From Monodelphis domestica (taxonomy: Eukaryota > Chordata > Mammalia > Didelphimorphia > Didelphidae): a DNA stretch of 64,000 nt. The number at the start of each line of letters is the position of its first letter. Positions within the stretch are counted from its first letter, which is position 1. This document shows, piece after piece, positions 34,553 to 63,621 of the stretch. The notes under the pieces are model-generated. The model was not told the origin of the DNA and ran no database searches. It saw only the letters and a program-made list of their open reading frames with translations. The stretch spans positions 110,973,596-111,037,595 of the forward strand of contig NC_077228.1 in the NCBI RefSeq assembly GCF_027887165.1. The letters are read 5' to 3'. The translations under genes and the position numbers were made by a program.

Positions 34553-34728
34553 TTCCAACTTAGAATCAATACTGTGTATTGGTTCCAAGACAGAAGAGTG
34601 GTAAGGGCCAGGCAATGGGGGTTAAGTGACTTGCCCAGGGTCACACAGCTAGGAAGTGTCTGAGGCCAGAGTTGAACCTGGGAGCTCCTGTCTCTGGACC
34701 TGGTCCACTGAGCCACGCAGATGCCCCC
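34553..34728 (-). repeat. Mon-1/SINE1-like SINE
   Basis: Antisense copy, close to consensus: ttccaagacagaagagtggt, gtgacttgcccagggtcaca. Its far 3' end is altered. A Ther1-like trace (gagcctgctgtgtgctagga) follows at about 34735-34800. Confidence 0.88.
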
Positions 34729-34849
34729 TGCTAATAAGCATTTATTAAGAGCCTGCTGTGTGCTAGGAAACGCAGAGAAACTGTAAGCAATGAGTTCAAC
34801 TAGGAGTCTAGGAGAATTATCTAAGAGAGAGATGATGAGGCTCTGATCT

Positions 34850-36149
34850 GGGGTGTGGAGTCAGAATCAACAAAGAAAATCATCTGTAAAATGTATATAG
34901 TAACATCTGTTGTTCATCTGTAAAATGGGATGATATTAGTGCTTACCGCCCAGGGTTCTTGTGAGGATCAAATAAGATACTAGTAATTATGAGGTTGGCG
35001 CCTACAGGCCTGGCACATGCTATGTAAATATTATTTTTTCTTAATTGTTTTAAGAATAAATTAATGATGTAAGCAGCGTACTTTAAAAACCTTAAAATGC
35101 TCTAAAAGATTATATTTTATTATATTTCATTATTTATTATTTTATTTATATTTATATATAATTTTATGTGTTATATAATTTATAATAATTATTTATAAAT
35201 AATATATGATTTATTATAGTATATTATTATCCCAGATCATCCAGGCCCAGCTTCATTTCAAGTGAGGATATGTTTTTAGTGTTCTTCAGTGCATATGGCT
35301 CCATGCTATTGAAATGCATTGGAAGGTTTCATTTTGGATCGGAAATATGGGGCATTTTGTTCTGTGCTCCTAATCCGTATGAGTCCAAGAAGACTAAAAA
35401 CATTCCTATATGTGACACAGGCAAAAGATATCATTTCTCTGTGTCAGTTTCTTTGTCTATAAAACAAGGATAATAATATTTTCACTACCTGCCTCATACG
35501 GAGGAAAACCTTTGATAGACCATAAACTGCTCCAGAAATGTGAAGTGTTATTTTTGATCCAGATCTGTGATTTTACCAGTGGGGGAACTTCCAGTTTGGA
35601 AACTCCTTCTATTGACCCAGACTTGTCTATAACTTACAGTCTCAGAGAACTGCCTGGAACCCTGAGATTTTAAGGAACTTGCCAGGGGTTATAGTCATGG
35701 GTTCAAAAACGTGCCTTGATCTCTAAGTCCTTCTGATTTCAAAGCCAGAGTTTCAGAGTACAGATTCCTAACCGGGGCTCTATGAATTTATTTAAAATAT
35801 TTTTATGAAAATATTTCTCAATGTTAACATTTTATTATTTGTTCACGATATTTGATTTCTTTTGTAATCCTATGTATTTTATGCTACACATTTAAAAACA
35901 TTTTGAGAAGGGGTCTATACATGTCATCAAACTGCCACCAGCGACAGTGACAGAAAAAGTTAAGAACCCCTGCTGTAGAGTTATTATTATTATTTTTTTT
36001 TATTTTAAGCCAATTATTCAAGTTTGTCAACCACACCAGCCCACAGCAGCCCCTCCATACTCCCCAGTGCTGCCCAAATAAAATTAAGATGTAATTGGGA
36101 AATATTTAACAAAATAAAAAATATAATATGGCATAGACAACATTACACA
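34850..36149. other. No gene seen; MIR trace and AT-rich tract
   Basis: A MIR-type trace at 34900-35030 (ttcatctgtaaaatgggatg). Nearly pure A/T sequence lies at about 35105-35230. The rest is featureless to the eye. Confidence 0.5.
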
Positions 36150-36385
36150 TTATTTTTTAATTGAAAATTATTTAATTAGTTAATTTAGAATATTTTTCCA
36201 TGGTTACATGATTCATGTTCTTTCTCTCCCCTCCTTCCACCCCCTCCCAATAGTCAATGAGCAATTCCACTGGGTTTTACATGTGCCATTGATCAAGACC
36301 TATTTCTATATTATTGATATTTGCATGAGGGTGATAGTTTAGAGTCTATATCCCCAATCACATCCCCATCAATCCATGTACAACA
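36150..36385 (-). mobile_element. L1 3' UTR fragment, antisense
   Basis: It shares tccatggttacatgattcat and gcaattccactgggttttac with the L1 3' ends at 7.1 and 18.1 kb. The flanks acaacattaca(c/t)att at 36138 and 36380 suggest an insertion duplication. Confidence 0.85.
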
Positions 36386-36501
36386 TTACATTTTAAAATG
36401 AAGTAAATATGTAAATAGGCAAGGATCCTTGCATATGGATTAGTGGCCCCCTTTTCTATTTGAGTTTGACACCATTGATTTGGAGCTTTTTTCCCCCCTT
36501 A

Positions 36502-36686
36502 AAACCCTTATCTGCCATCTTAGAATCAACTGGTTCTAAGGCAGAAGAGTGGTAAGGGCTAGGCAATGGGGGTCAAGTGACTTGTCCATGGTCACACAGC
36601 TAGGAAGTGTCTGAGGCCAGTTTTGAACCCAGGACATTCTGTCTTTGGGCCTGACTCTCAATCCACTGAGCCACCCAGCTGCCCCC
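36502..36686 (-). repeat. Mon-1/SINE1-like SINE
   Basis: Antisense copy. The flanks TGATTTGGAGCTTTT and TGATTTAGAACTTTT resemble a target-site duplication. Confidence 0.92.
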
Positions 36687-37074
36687 TGATTTAGAACTTT
36701 TAAAGCATATTTAATAGTTAAAAACTCTGATTTAATCTGAAGGTCACCACATGGAAACTAGATGGAAATAACCAACCTAATCTCTCATTCTTATTATTAA
36801 TTAAGCTTCATCTTCTGTCAGGCTGAATAGACCAGGCATGTCTTCTCCTCCTTTGATCAACCTCCCACCAAAAATCCAATCTAACTCCTTCCCCAATCTG
36901 CTCATTTTCAACCTCCTTCAGGATGTTATCCTTGGAGAGGAAGCTAGCTGGGATCATAGAAATTAGAGTTTGTCTAAGAGATCATCTATCCCAAACTACT
37001 CATTGAGGAAACTGAGGCAGTGACCTAAGACCTAGCAATCAGTAAGTAGAAGAGGGAGATTTTGAACCCATTCC

Positions 37075-37285
37075 AATCTCTTCAGGCAGCCTTTCCCAGT
37101 CTCTCCCCACTGCATCCCATGAGATGCCCTTCTACTTGGGGATTACCTTCCATCCACACATATCTTCTATGTATGTAGCATCCTTCATTAGAATGTAAGG
37201 TCCTTGAGATGGGGACAATGTTTTTTACTTTGTATCCTCAGTGCCTAGCAAAGTGCTGATACCTAATAAATACCAAAAGGTTGGC
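37075..37285 (+). repeat. L2 LINE 3' end
   Basis: Typical L2 end: tagaatgtaaggtccttgag, ctttgtatcctcagtgccta, then gatacctaataaatacc. Confidence 0.75.
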
Positions 37286-37679
37286 TACTGACCTGGCAGG
37301 TGTGGGTAATGAACAGTCATCCTGACTGGTGGGATCCAGGAATATTGCACAGCAGCATCACTTCGATGGCCACAATTATCCTTCATCTGTTTGCTTTGGT
37401 GTTATGCAATACAAAGTTCAAATAGTTTCTGGCCCTAGATATTCCTCTTCCCAATATACAATCCATAAAACTGAGGGAGAAGAGCCCTCTCCTGTCAGAT
37501 AGGTTGTCAGGATCTATAAAACTGAAATAATTTGTGTTGTTTGTTTTTTTCAAATTTCCAACTTTCATTAGACTTCCTCTCTTCTCTACCCCACCCTAAC
37601 ACCCTAACCCCTTTCAATGTCATATTCTCTTCTGACCTCAATTTTAAAATACTCTTTTCAAAAGCAAACTAACTATATT

Positions 37680-37795
37680 TCTTAATTGTGTGATCCTAGG
37701 CAAATCACTTACCCTGATTGCCTAGCCCTTGCCTCTCTTCTGCCTTGGAACTGATACTCGTATTGATTCTAAGACAGAAAGTAAGGATTTTTTTT
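37680..37795 (+). repeat. Mon-1/SINE1-like SINE, 5'-truncated
   Basis: Only the 3' part is present: ttgtgtgatcctaggcaaat to gacagaaagtaaggatttt. Confidence 0.82.
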
Positions 37796-38093
37796 TAAAG
37801 CAAGCAAACTAAAAGTTAAGAATAGTATAAGGCAAAGGAGGTCCCATTTTGACCATTTTTGGCATAGACTGCAAGTAAGAATATGATTAGAAAGACCCCA
37901 ATCTGACTCTTGAATCAAGGACAGAGGATTTATTGGAAGTTTGGAAGTGAGAATGAAATTTGGTAATGGAGATATACGAGTTAGTTCTTGTTCCAGAAGA
38001 AATTCTTTATCCTTTAGGTTTCTAATAACAAGTAATTTGACGGTGACCATTAGGCAGGGTTAATGCATTTCCATCAGTCCAAGTGATAAATCT

Positions 38094-38419
38094 TGTAAAA
38101 ATTAAAATCAAATCTCAATAATAAAAATATTATATTTTAAGGGATTTATTAATGCTCATTAGAAATCAAGGAATAAAGAGGATACAAAATAGAGACCACG
38201 TGCCCATGGCTGATCAGCCAATTCAAACATCAGCCTTACCACAACCAAGCTCCGGACAGGAAGTAAAGTAAAGAGAGCATGGGAGGAGCACATATCCACC
38301 TAAATACCAATAACGCCATCTTGCCAATGTAGAGACGCAGGAGAGATTATAGGGAATTTTGGGAAACACTAAGGACTTCTGGGGAATGAAGTCAGAGGTT
38401 CAAAATCTCCATTTATATA
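38094..38419 (-). mobile_element. Solo LTR, 326 bp, TSD ATCT
   Basis: It starts TGTAAAAATTAAAATC and ends TTTATATA (the usual CA end is altered). ATCT lies at 38090-38093 and 38420-38423. Shared blocks with the 349-bp LTRs include the start, a gg(g/t)tttatta stretch giving a minus-strand AATAAA, acacgtgcc-like text, and the ggaatgaagtc end region. It is an older or related member of the same family. Confidence 0.8.
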
Positions 38420-38779
38420 ATCTCAAGCATCCTAGAAGAGAGCTCTAACCTCCCTTTCTTTATAATGAAATAGAGGGCCCCCAAATTATACATACACACA
38501 TATTCCACTAGTTTCTCTCACAACTTGACTGCCCTAAAATGCCAAATTTGCTTTTGTTTGTTGGGTGGGTTTTACGTATCATCAAATGTTTCTGCAATGC
38601 GCGATTGTGACCTTAATGAGCAACTTCCTCATTTGTGGTTGGAAAGTATTAAATGTTGGTGTAATGCCATCTGTTAAAATTTCTAAACCTCATTCTGTGC
38701 TGGGTCTTATCTCCAGAATTTACCCACAATGGACATATAGCTCTAACAAGAAAAAAAACCCAAACTCTACTCACTTACT

Positions 38780-39420
38780 GATATTTCAGTCAACATCTCA
38801 TTATCTTTACTTTCAAATCCTCTTCTGGATGTTCCTATCACTAACAAGGACACCATCATCTTCCCAGTCACTCAGGCTCCCCGTCTCATCAACTCCTTTC
38901 TCACTCTACATTCTACATAACCGATCTGTTGCCAATTTTTGTCATTTCTACCTTTTACCAAATCTCTCACCTCCGTCTTTTTCCCTCTACTCACACAGCC
39001 ATCACCCTAGTACATTTCTCATCACCTCTCACTTTGACTATTGCGAAACCCTCCTTTTTGGTCTCTGCCACAAGTCTTTCCCAACTCTATCCTCCACTCA
39101 GCTACCAGAGTGGATTTTTTAAAGTCTAATTCTAACATTATCACTTATCCATTCAATAAACTCCAGGGGCTGCTTGTTACCTCTAGGATTAAATAGAGAG
39201 TCTTCCATTTGGCATTTAAAATTCTACACCACTAGGTACCTTCTGACTTTTCCAATCTTCTTATACTTTGCTCCACTTCATGTACTCTGTCATCTAGAAA
39301 CACTATCCTCGTTTTCTTGGTGTTCAACACTCAACAAACTTCATGCTTTTGAATCTGTTGAATTCCATCTTTTTGCAGCAGTCCCTCCCTACTATTGGAG
39401 GAAAGACTAATTAGTGGATG
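38780..39420 (+). repeat. L2-like LINE fragment
   Basis: The phrases ctaccagagtggatttttta, aaactccaggggctgcttgt and catttggcatttaaaattct are recognisable degraded L2 3' region. The long plus-strand frame through it is accidental. Confidence 0.65.
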
Positions 39421-39589
39421 GAGAAGCTAGAGAAATTCGTTTTGGTATCGGTGTATTTGATGGCTAAATCTATGAAGTTCCTCAGATGACCCAAGAGGGA
39501 GAAAGAATCCTGGTTGTCATTGATTAGTTGGCTCCTTTGGGAAAATTATAAGGTTATAAGATCAGAGAATTAGAGATGTAAGGGGCCTT

Positions 39590-39770
39590 AGAGATCATCT
39601 AATGCAACCTTCCAATTTTTCTAATAAAGAAACTGAGAGCTTGAAATTATAAAATTTGCTCAAGGTCACATAGGTGAAATAGCAGCGTGGAATTAGAACT
39701 TGGGTCATTCAACTCTAAAACCAGCTCTCTTTTCACTTGTACAACAATGTAACCTTTCTGATCTCTTGCA
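39590..39770 (-). repeat. MIR-like SINE remnant
   Basis: Antisense MIR-type order: ctaataaagaaactgagagc, ttgctcaaggtcacataggt. Confidence 0.55.
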
Positions 39771-39869
39771 TCCATAAAATGGAGATAGTAAGACTTAAAT
39801 GACATATTTGCGGGGTTGTGCAAATCAAATAAGGTAATGGAAGTAAATGGAGGCATTTGTGTTGTGTCA

Positions 39870-40055
39870 CTCAATCATTAAATATTTATTAAGCACCTAC
39901 TATGTGTCAGGGACTATACTAAGTTCTGGGGATACAAAAAAAGAGGAAAGACAGTCCCAGCTCTTAAGGAGCCCCCAGTCTAGTAGGAAAAATAAAGTAA
40001 AAACAATTACATACAAACAAGACCTAGACAGCATAAGCTGGAGCTAATAAACTGA
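39870..40055 (+). repeat. Ther1/MIR3-like SINE
   Basis: Well preserved: aatatttattaagcacctac, tatgtgtcagggactatact, tctggggatacaaaaaaaga and aaggagcccccagtctagta. Confidence 0.75.
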
Positions 40056-40079
40056 GAAAAGGCATTAATATGTTTTTTT

Positions 40080-40270
40080 TAACTCTTACTTTCCATCTTA
40101 GAATAAATACTGTGTATTGGTTTGAAGGCAGAAGAGTGGTAAAGCTAAGAACTGGAGGTTAAGTGATTTGCCTAGGGTCACCCCCGAGGAAGTGTCTGAG
40201 GTCAAATTTGAACCCAGAACATCCTCTGTCCAGGTCTACCATTTTATCCACTGAGCAATCAAGTTGCCTC
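40080..40270 (-). repeat. Mon-1/SINE1-like SINE
   Basis: Antisense copy: aactcttactttccatctta to tgagcaatcaagttgcctct. Confidence 0.88.
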
Positions 40271-40689
40271 TATCTTTTTATACATGCTATTTGTCACACA
40301 AATTTTCTTGATTACATTGCTTTTTTGGGGAGAATAGACTATTTTATTGCACTGTTAAGAATGCATCTTAAATTAGAAAAAATCTTCTCCATTATTGAAG
40401 TAAGTTCCTTATTCCATTTTCTTCCATCTTATTTATAATACATTTTGAGGTTCAAGTTTATCTTTCAACAGAAATTCACTGTTTCTTTTTTTTTGTCTTG
40501 TTTTATATGCCCACTATTTAGTGCCACTCCTACCCAAATGAAGTACGCAGTAAAAGCTTATTGACTTAACTCCTGACTGAGGTATGTGGTCCAAGTTGGG
40601 TGTCTAAATCTGTTTCCTGTCAGATCACTAATCAACTTTTCCAGTATTTTTATTAAATAATGAATTATTTTATTATTTAATAATAAAAT

Positions 40690-41202
<513 letters not shown>

Positions 41203-41284
41203 TTAGTTATTTCAAGATCAGCCTATGATGAAGTCATGGTTGAGAACTAAGAGTCTTAACTCATTGATATTTTGTCTCTTGCAG

Positions 41285-41454
41285 ATCTCCCAGAGAGAGG
41301 ATCCCAACAACAGCAGAAAGTCTTCCTACCCACTGATTCCTTCTCCAGAAAAATTCAGACTTCAGTGAAGATGACTGAGTATGGCACAGTTGAGGTCATC
41401 AAATACATTGAAGCTATTGCTGGGAATCATAACTCCTATGAATGCCTCTCCTAA
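41285..41454 (+). CDS. Candidate terminal coding exon with tyrosine-rich tail, gene uncertain
   Basis: Acceptor tattttgtctcttgcag is good. The frame entered in phase 1 is open for 56 residues to TAA at 41452-41454. It contains MTEYGTVEVIKYIE, in which TEYGTV fits the ITSM pattern T-x-Y-x-x-V, and more tyrosines near the end (NSYECLS). The EVIKYIE stretch weakly recalls the C-terminus of IL5RA (from memory, a few residues only). It joins in frame to the candidate exon at 28413-28496. No canonical AATAAA follows closely. It might be an alternative tail of the upstream ITIM receptor, part of an unrecognised gene, or fortuitous. Confidence 0.4.
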
Positions 41455-41504
41455 CTCTCACACACATCTGGTTTGATTTTGGCCTGAACTTGATTTTTTT
41501 ATTT

Positions 41505-42022
41505 AAATAAGACCTTCTGTCTTAGAATCATTACTATGTATTGGTTCCTAGGAAGTATAGCAGTAAAGGTGACATCAGTGATGACGAAAGTATGGCACAT
41601 GTGCCAAATATGGCATGTAGAGTGCTCTCTGTGAGCACTTGTGCTGTCCCACCCCCAAGTTTGTTACTAGAAAGGCAGAGAGATTCCAGTGGAGCTACTC
41701 CCCTCCCCCCTCTACTCTGACTGATGATATTTTTTTTACTTCACCCATCCTTCTGCCCAGCAGCCCAATGGGAGTCCTTTATCCCTGTCCTGTTTGTGGT
41801 ATGGGAGGGAGGCAGCGGATGGGGCATGCCTGGCACTAAGTGGGGAGATGGGGCATAGCAGGTGGTCTCTAGGGTGTGTGGCACAGCACATAGCCTCTAA
41901 CTAGGCTAGCCAATGGAGCTTAGATGACTTGCCTAGGGTCATACACAGGAAGAGTCTGAAGTCAGATTTAAACCTGGGACTCCAGGCTTGGCTCTATATC
42001 CACTGAGTCACCTTGCTTCCCC
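41505..42022 (-). repeat. Mon-1/SINE1-like SINE split by another element
   Basis: The 3' part lies at 41505-41575 (gaccttctgtcttagaatca to tatagcagtaaaggt) and the rest at about 41901-42022 (ctagccaatggagcttagat to gagtcaccttgcttccc). The gap is filled by a hAT-like fragment. Confidence 0.8.
41576..41900 (+). mobile_element. hAT-like transposon fragment nested in a SINE
   Basis: Its left end, cagtgatgacgaaagtatgg, corresponds to the inverted end of the element at 22351-22565, and gcccagcagcccaatgggag matches that element's interior. The right terminal repeat is not recognisable, so I cannot place the end exactly or show a duplication. Confidence 0.6.
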
Positions 42023-42279
42023 TACTGCCCAACTTGATTTTGATTGAACTCTGGGACAGCCAGCAACTAGTTTCTCAGTCTTCCTACAACTCTTCTTCCT
42101 TCTTCCTTATTACTGTCATATATAAAGGAGAAACAGATTTGCAGAGGTTAAATGACTTGTTTGGGATCACAAAAGTAGCATATTGGCTACTCAGTTAGGG
42201 TCCAGAGATGTTAATGTAGCAACTTTGGCATTCAGTTACTGCTAAAGGTTCTAATTCTTGTCCTTTTTTTTTTTTCCAG

Positions 42280-59608
<17,329 letters not shown>

Positions 59609-59717
59609 ATTCTGACAACCAAAAGGGACTCGCTTCTCCACGGTCTTGGATTTGAGTTAAAAGAAAATATCTTAATAATACAGAAAATATCTTAATAATA
59701 ATATCTTAATAATAATA

Positions 59718-59892
59718 GGGGACAGCTGGGTGACTCAATAGAATGAAAACCAGACTTAGAGACAGGAGGTCCTGGATTCAAATCTAGTCTCACATTCCCT
59801 AGCTGTCACTTAACCCCCATTGCCTTAGCCCTTACCCCCTTTGCCTTGAAACCAATACATAGTATCAATTCTAAGATAGAAGGTAAGGGTTT
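59718..59892 (+). repeat. Mon-1/SINE1-like SINE in the RHEX 3' UTR
   Basis: Sense copy: ggggacagctgggtgactca to aaggtaagggtttaaaaaat. It lies between the RHEX stop and the nearest AATAAA. Just before it, aatatcttaataata-type repeats (59665-59715) may be the duplicated target. Confidence 0.9.
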
Positions 59893-59935
59893 AAAAAATA
59901 AATAACATAACAAGAAGGATTCTGGTTAGAGCTCA

Positions 59936-59941
59936 AATAAA
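59936..59941 (+). terminator. Candidate RHEX polyadenylation signal
   Basis: The first canonical AATAAA 3' of the stop codon outside the SINE A-tail, 328 bp downstream of the TGA. The SINE tail itself offers AATAAATAA at about 59896-59905 as a rival. Confidence 0.45.
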
Positions 59942-59999
59942 ACTGTCAACATGCTAAAACAGGGAAAATTTTACTAAAGAAGATAGAATTCATTCCATT

Positions 60000-60115
60000 A
60001 AATTCAAAGAGCACTTATTAAGTACCTCCTATATACAGAAAACAGCTAGGTGCTGGGGAAAATACAAAGTTTCACTGTCTTTATCTAGCCTAAACTCTAG
60101 TAGGGAGATGGGATG
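60000..60115 (+). repeat. Ther1/MIR3-like SINE remnant
   Basis: It contains gagcacttattaagtacctc, acagctaggtgctggggaaa and gcctaaactctagtaggg. Confidence 0.6.
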
Positions 60116-60379
60116 CATGCAGAGATAACTATACTAGACAATGATGCTATTTATCAAGAAGTCAAGCTGAGAAAACAAAGGACAAAGAAAAGCAATGAGG
60201 GCCAGAAGCATTTTTTTTAACGCAGAGAAGAGAACAGAAGGAAGGCCAGAAAGGAGCATAGCCAAGGAGAACAGCTTTGAAAGCTATAGGTTGGATTTAT
60301 ATTGTATATCGAAAAAGAAAACCAAGTCTGCACAATAGAGGTTCACAGTTCTGTGTTCAATCTACCTTTTCTAGTCATT

Positions 60380-60423
60380 ATATATATATATATGTGTGTG
60401 TGTGTGTATGTATGCATATATAT
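60380..60423. repeat. (TA)n/(TG)n short microsatellite
   Basis: tatatatatatatatg, then tgtgtgtgtgtatg and tatatat. Confidence 0.9.
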
Positions 60424-60577
60424 AATGAAAACATGGTTTTTATTTTTTGTTTGCTTGAATTCAAAATACAAATAAATAATGCTTTTGATGCTAGATAAAT
60501 GTTTTTATCATTAAAAAAAACTCTTACCTTATTGTTCATTGGTTCCCATCTTTTTTTTTTAAAGTCTGTATGTTCAG

Positions 60578-60772
60578 GGGGCAGCTAGGTGGCTCAGTGG
60601 ATTGAGAGCCAGGCCTAGAGACGGGAGGTCCTGGGTTCAAATCTGACCTCAGACACTTCCTAGCTGTGTGACCCTGGGCAAGTCATTTAATCCCCATTGC
60701 CTAGCCCTTACCACTCTTCTGCCTTGGAACCAACACACAGTATTGATTCCAAGACAGAAGGTAAGAGTTTTG
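60578..60772 (+). repeat. Mon-1/SINE1-like SINE
   Basis: Nearly consensus sense copy: gggggcagctaggtggctca to agacagaaggtaagagttttg. Confidence 0.94.
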
Positions 60773-60804
60773 TTTTGTTTTTAATAAAAATAAAAAATAG
60801 TTTG

Positions 60805-61300
60805 TTCAGCACTAGGTGTCTCAATGGATAGTACGGTGATCCTAGAGTCAAGAAGAGCTGTGTTTGAAGATGGCCTCAAATAATTGCTAGCGGGGGCAGC
60901 TGGGTAGCTCAGTGGATTAAGAGCCAGTCCTAGAGACGGGAGGTCCTAGGTTCAAATCTGGCCTCAGACACTTCCCAGCTGTGTGACCCTGGGCAAGTCA
61001 CTTAACCCCCATTGCCTAGCCCTTACCACTCTTCTGCCTTAGAGCCAATACACAGTATTGACTCCAAGATGGAAGGTAAGGGTTTAAAAAATAAAATAAT
61101 TGCTAGCTGTGTGACTTTGGGCAAGTTGCTTATCCTTTGCCTCTCTCAGTTTCTCATCTGTAAAATGGGGGTAATACTAGCACCTACCTCCCAGGGTTGC
61201 TGCTTATCAAATGAGATAATGTTGTAAAGTACTTAGCACAATACCTGGCCCCCGGTAGGAGCTGTAAAATGGTAGCTGGCTATTATTATTTGTGCTTTTG
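60805..61300 (+). repeat. MIR/MAR-type SINE split by a younger SINE
   Basis: The left part ends at 60890 (gcctcaaataattgctag). The right part resumes at 61107 (ctgtgtgactttgggcaagt) and runs through ttctcatctgtaaaatgggg to gtagctggctattattatt. Confidence 0.8.
60891..61093 (+). repeat. Mon-1/SINE1-like SINE with 13-bp TSD
   Basis: A consensus-like sense copy inside an older SINE. The duplication AAATAATTGCTAG lies at 60878-60890 and 61094-61106. Confidence 0.95.
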
Positions 61301-61784
61301 TACCTTTGTGCTATAGGATCTGGGACGTAGACATGTGTTTCACCAGAAGCTCCCCCTGCTCCATCTGTTGCTATAGTCAAGTGGATTTGGATGGTTTTGT
61401 TTCTAATATGATGCGTTGTGTTTCCTGTTTTCATCATCGAACCATTCTTGCATCCCAGAAGATGATTTTCACTAGAGCATAACACATGGTTTGGGGGGAG
61501 GAGAGAGAATTGCTCCAATTTCATTTTGAAGATTTTGTTTGGAATTTTTTCATTAATATTCATTAATGATTAAAACCAAGAAGTCCGTGGAAAGTTGGAG
61601 TTCTGGATAATCCCCCAATGCAGAATCCCCCATAGCCACTTGGGAATATCTGATCTAAAAATGAAGGGGAAGCCTTCTAGGGAAACTGGGCTAATGAGAC
61701 TTTGGAATCAACTAGCAAATGACTTGAAACAACGGGAAGAGGAGCTGAAAATTAACCCAAGTGAAGCAATGGGATGCCTTGGAA

Positions 61785-62200
61785 AACACTAGAACTGGAG
61801 TCAGCAGAGATCCAGGTTTGAATCCTGTCTTTGTCACTTACCATCAACATATGTGACCATGGGCGAGTTACAACTTCACTCAGTCTCAGTTTCCTCTTCT
61901 TTAAAATGAGGACAAGGGGGCAGCTGGGTGGCTCAGTGGACTGAGAGCCTAGAGAAGGGAAGTCCTGGGTTCAAATTTGACCTCAGATACTTCTTAGCTG
62001 TGTGACCCTGGGCAAGTCACTAACTCCCACTGCCTAGCCCTTACTGTTCTTTTGCCTTGGAACCAATGCACAGTACTGATTCTAAGACAGAAGATAAGGG
62101 TTTAACAAAAAGGAAAATAAAATAAAATGGAGACAAGATGTATATAAAGTGCTTTGTAAATCCTAAGGCACAATGTAAATGTGAGCTATTATTAATGATA
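61785..62200 (+). repeat. MIR SINE split by a younger SINE
   Basis: The left part (ctagaactggagtcagcaga to ttctttaaaatgaggacaa) ends at 61915. The right part (gatgtatataaagtgctttg to gtgagctattattaatgat) continues after 62136. Confidence 0.75.
61916..62123 (+). repeat. Mon-1/SINE1-like SINE nested in MIR
   Basis: Sense copy gggggcagctgggtggctca to aagataagggtttaacaaaa. The flanks AAAATGAGGACAA (61903-61915) and AAAATGGAGACAA (62124-62136) are a slightly diverged duplication. Confidence 0.92.
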
Positions 62201-62279
62201 ATTAACAAGTTTCTATCTTCTGCATATGTCCCAAGAGTTCAGTTTTCTCAAAATGTCTGTAGTTATATCAGGAAGGATT

Positions 62280-62570
62280 GAAATTACTTTCCTGAGGATA
62301 TAGAATTAATAAGTATTAATAATTTATTAACTAAAATATGAACAATGAACAAATTATAGTAACTCATTAAGAGGTGGATACTAATTATTTATTAATTAAT
62401 AAATATTAATGCTTAAAATATGCATCTAATAATATATTTTGGTGGTGTATAAACAATAAGCATTAATGATTTATCAGTTAATAAATAATTGATAGTTTAC
62501 CAATTAGAAATAAATAAATGTTAACAATGAATAAACATTGATTATTGGTTAATTAATAAATAGGGCTAGT
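62280..62570. repeat. AT-rich TTAATAA-type repetitive tract
   Basis: Many irregular repeats of ttaattaataaataatt and attaatgatttat. The region is almost purely A/T and has no open frame of interest. Confidence 0.7.
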
Positions 62571-62599
62571 TCCCTAAGTGGCAAACAGATAGTGTGCAG

Positions 62600-62720
62600 A
62601 CAGATAGTGTAGTTGGAACCAGAAAGACCTGTGTTTAAATTCTGCCTTGGCCATTTGGTGTGTGACCTTAGGTAAGTCATTTCACCTCTGTCTCTATTTT
62701 ATCTATAAAATGAACACATT
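62600..62720 (+). repeat. MIR-like SINE remnant
   Basis: It contains ggaaccagaaagacctgtgt, ttggtgtgtgaccttaggta and tctgtctctattttatctat. Confidence 0.6.
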
Positions 62721-63620
62721 AGGTGTGCCTTGTGATAGATACACTCTATTGTAAGAAATGAGAACATTAGATAGTAACAAGCAGCGTTCCTCAGAGTAAC
62801 CCTTTGAAGCAGCTAGCACAGATTATGAGTTCTGGATTGTTACTGGCTGTGAAAGCAAGAGAATGAAAGAAGCAGTGTTCATAAATGGCAAAGCACTTTC
62901 AGAACTATGCTGACCTCTGGTGGCCGCAGGCAGAATCCCAGCTTCTCTAGGAACCAATTGTTAGTTGCCTTAGAAAGGCTGAAAGGAAGGAGAGGAGGAA
63001 GAATGACCCCATCCATGTTTTTTCTGCATTTTTTTTTAAAGAATCAGGCCAGTCTTCCACCTGGTAATCACAGTGTGTTTTGGGAGTAGGGCGAGAGGGA
63101 AGGTGAAGACATCTCTGACTGCCCAACCTCCTCGCAGCACAAATCTTTAATACATGCAAGATGATGCCTGAAATTCCTCTAACTCGATTAAATTGACTTA
63201 ATCTCTCAGCAAAGAGAATTTTGGTTTAAAATGCAAATTCTCCTGGGAGCTGTAAGACACTCACTTAAATTCACACTATGGTATAAATAGATAGAGGTCT
63301 TTGCAAAGTAACCTTTGATGGCAGAAGAAAAGAAAGAAGATCATCTATGGGATCAGAGGTAGGAAAGGGGGGCTACAAAAATAACCTAGTCTAGATAATC
63401 AACTGGAAGATCCTCTGGGGACAGCATCTGAAATCTGGAGTCTTCTAATCCACCCCACGCACAAGCAGGAATTCCCCCCATTCTATTCCCATAAAGGAGT
63501 CATCTGGACTCTAGTGGAAGATTTCTGGCCAGAGTTGAATATAATCCCCCAGGCACCCTATTCCTCTTTGGACAAGCTCAAATTAATTGAGATTCATTCT
63601 TTATATTAAGACTAAAGCTG
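62721..63620. other. No gene seen
   Basis: Unique-looking intergenic sequence. Short open frames near 62907-63159 lack splice or homology support. Confidence 0.5.
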
Positions 63621-63621
63621 A

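Noticed and set aside
38565-39122. 185-codon plus-strand frame
   Set aside because: It overlaps recognisable degraded L2 text. The predicted protein has no domain or signal pattern that I can support.
60277-60498. 73-codon plus-strand frame near the TA/TG repeat
   Set aside because: It lies downstream of the RHEX 3' end, includes a TA/TG microsatellite, and lacks any exon signal.
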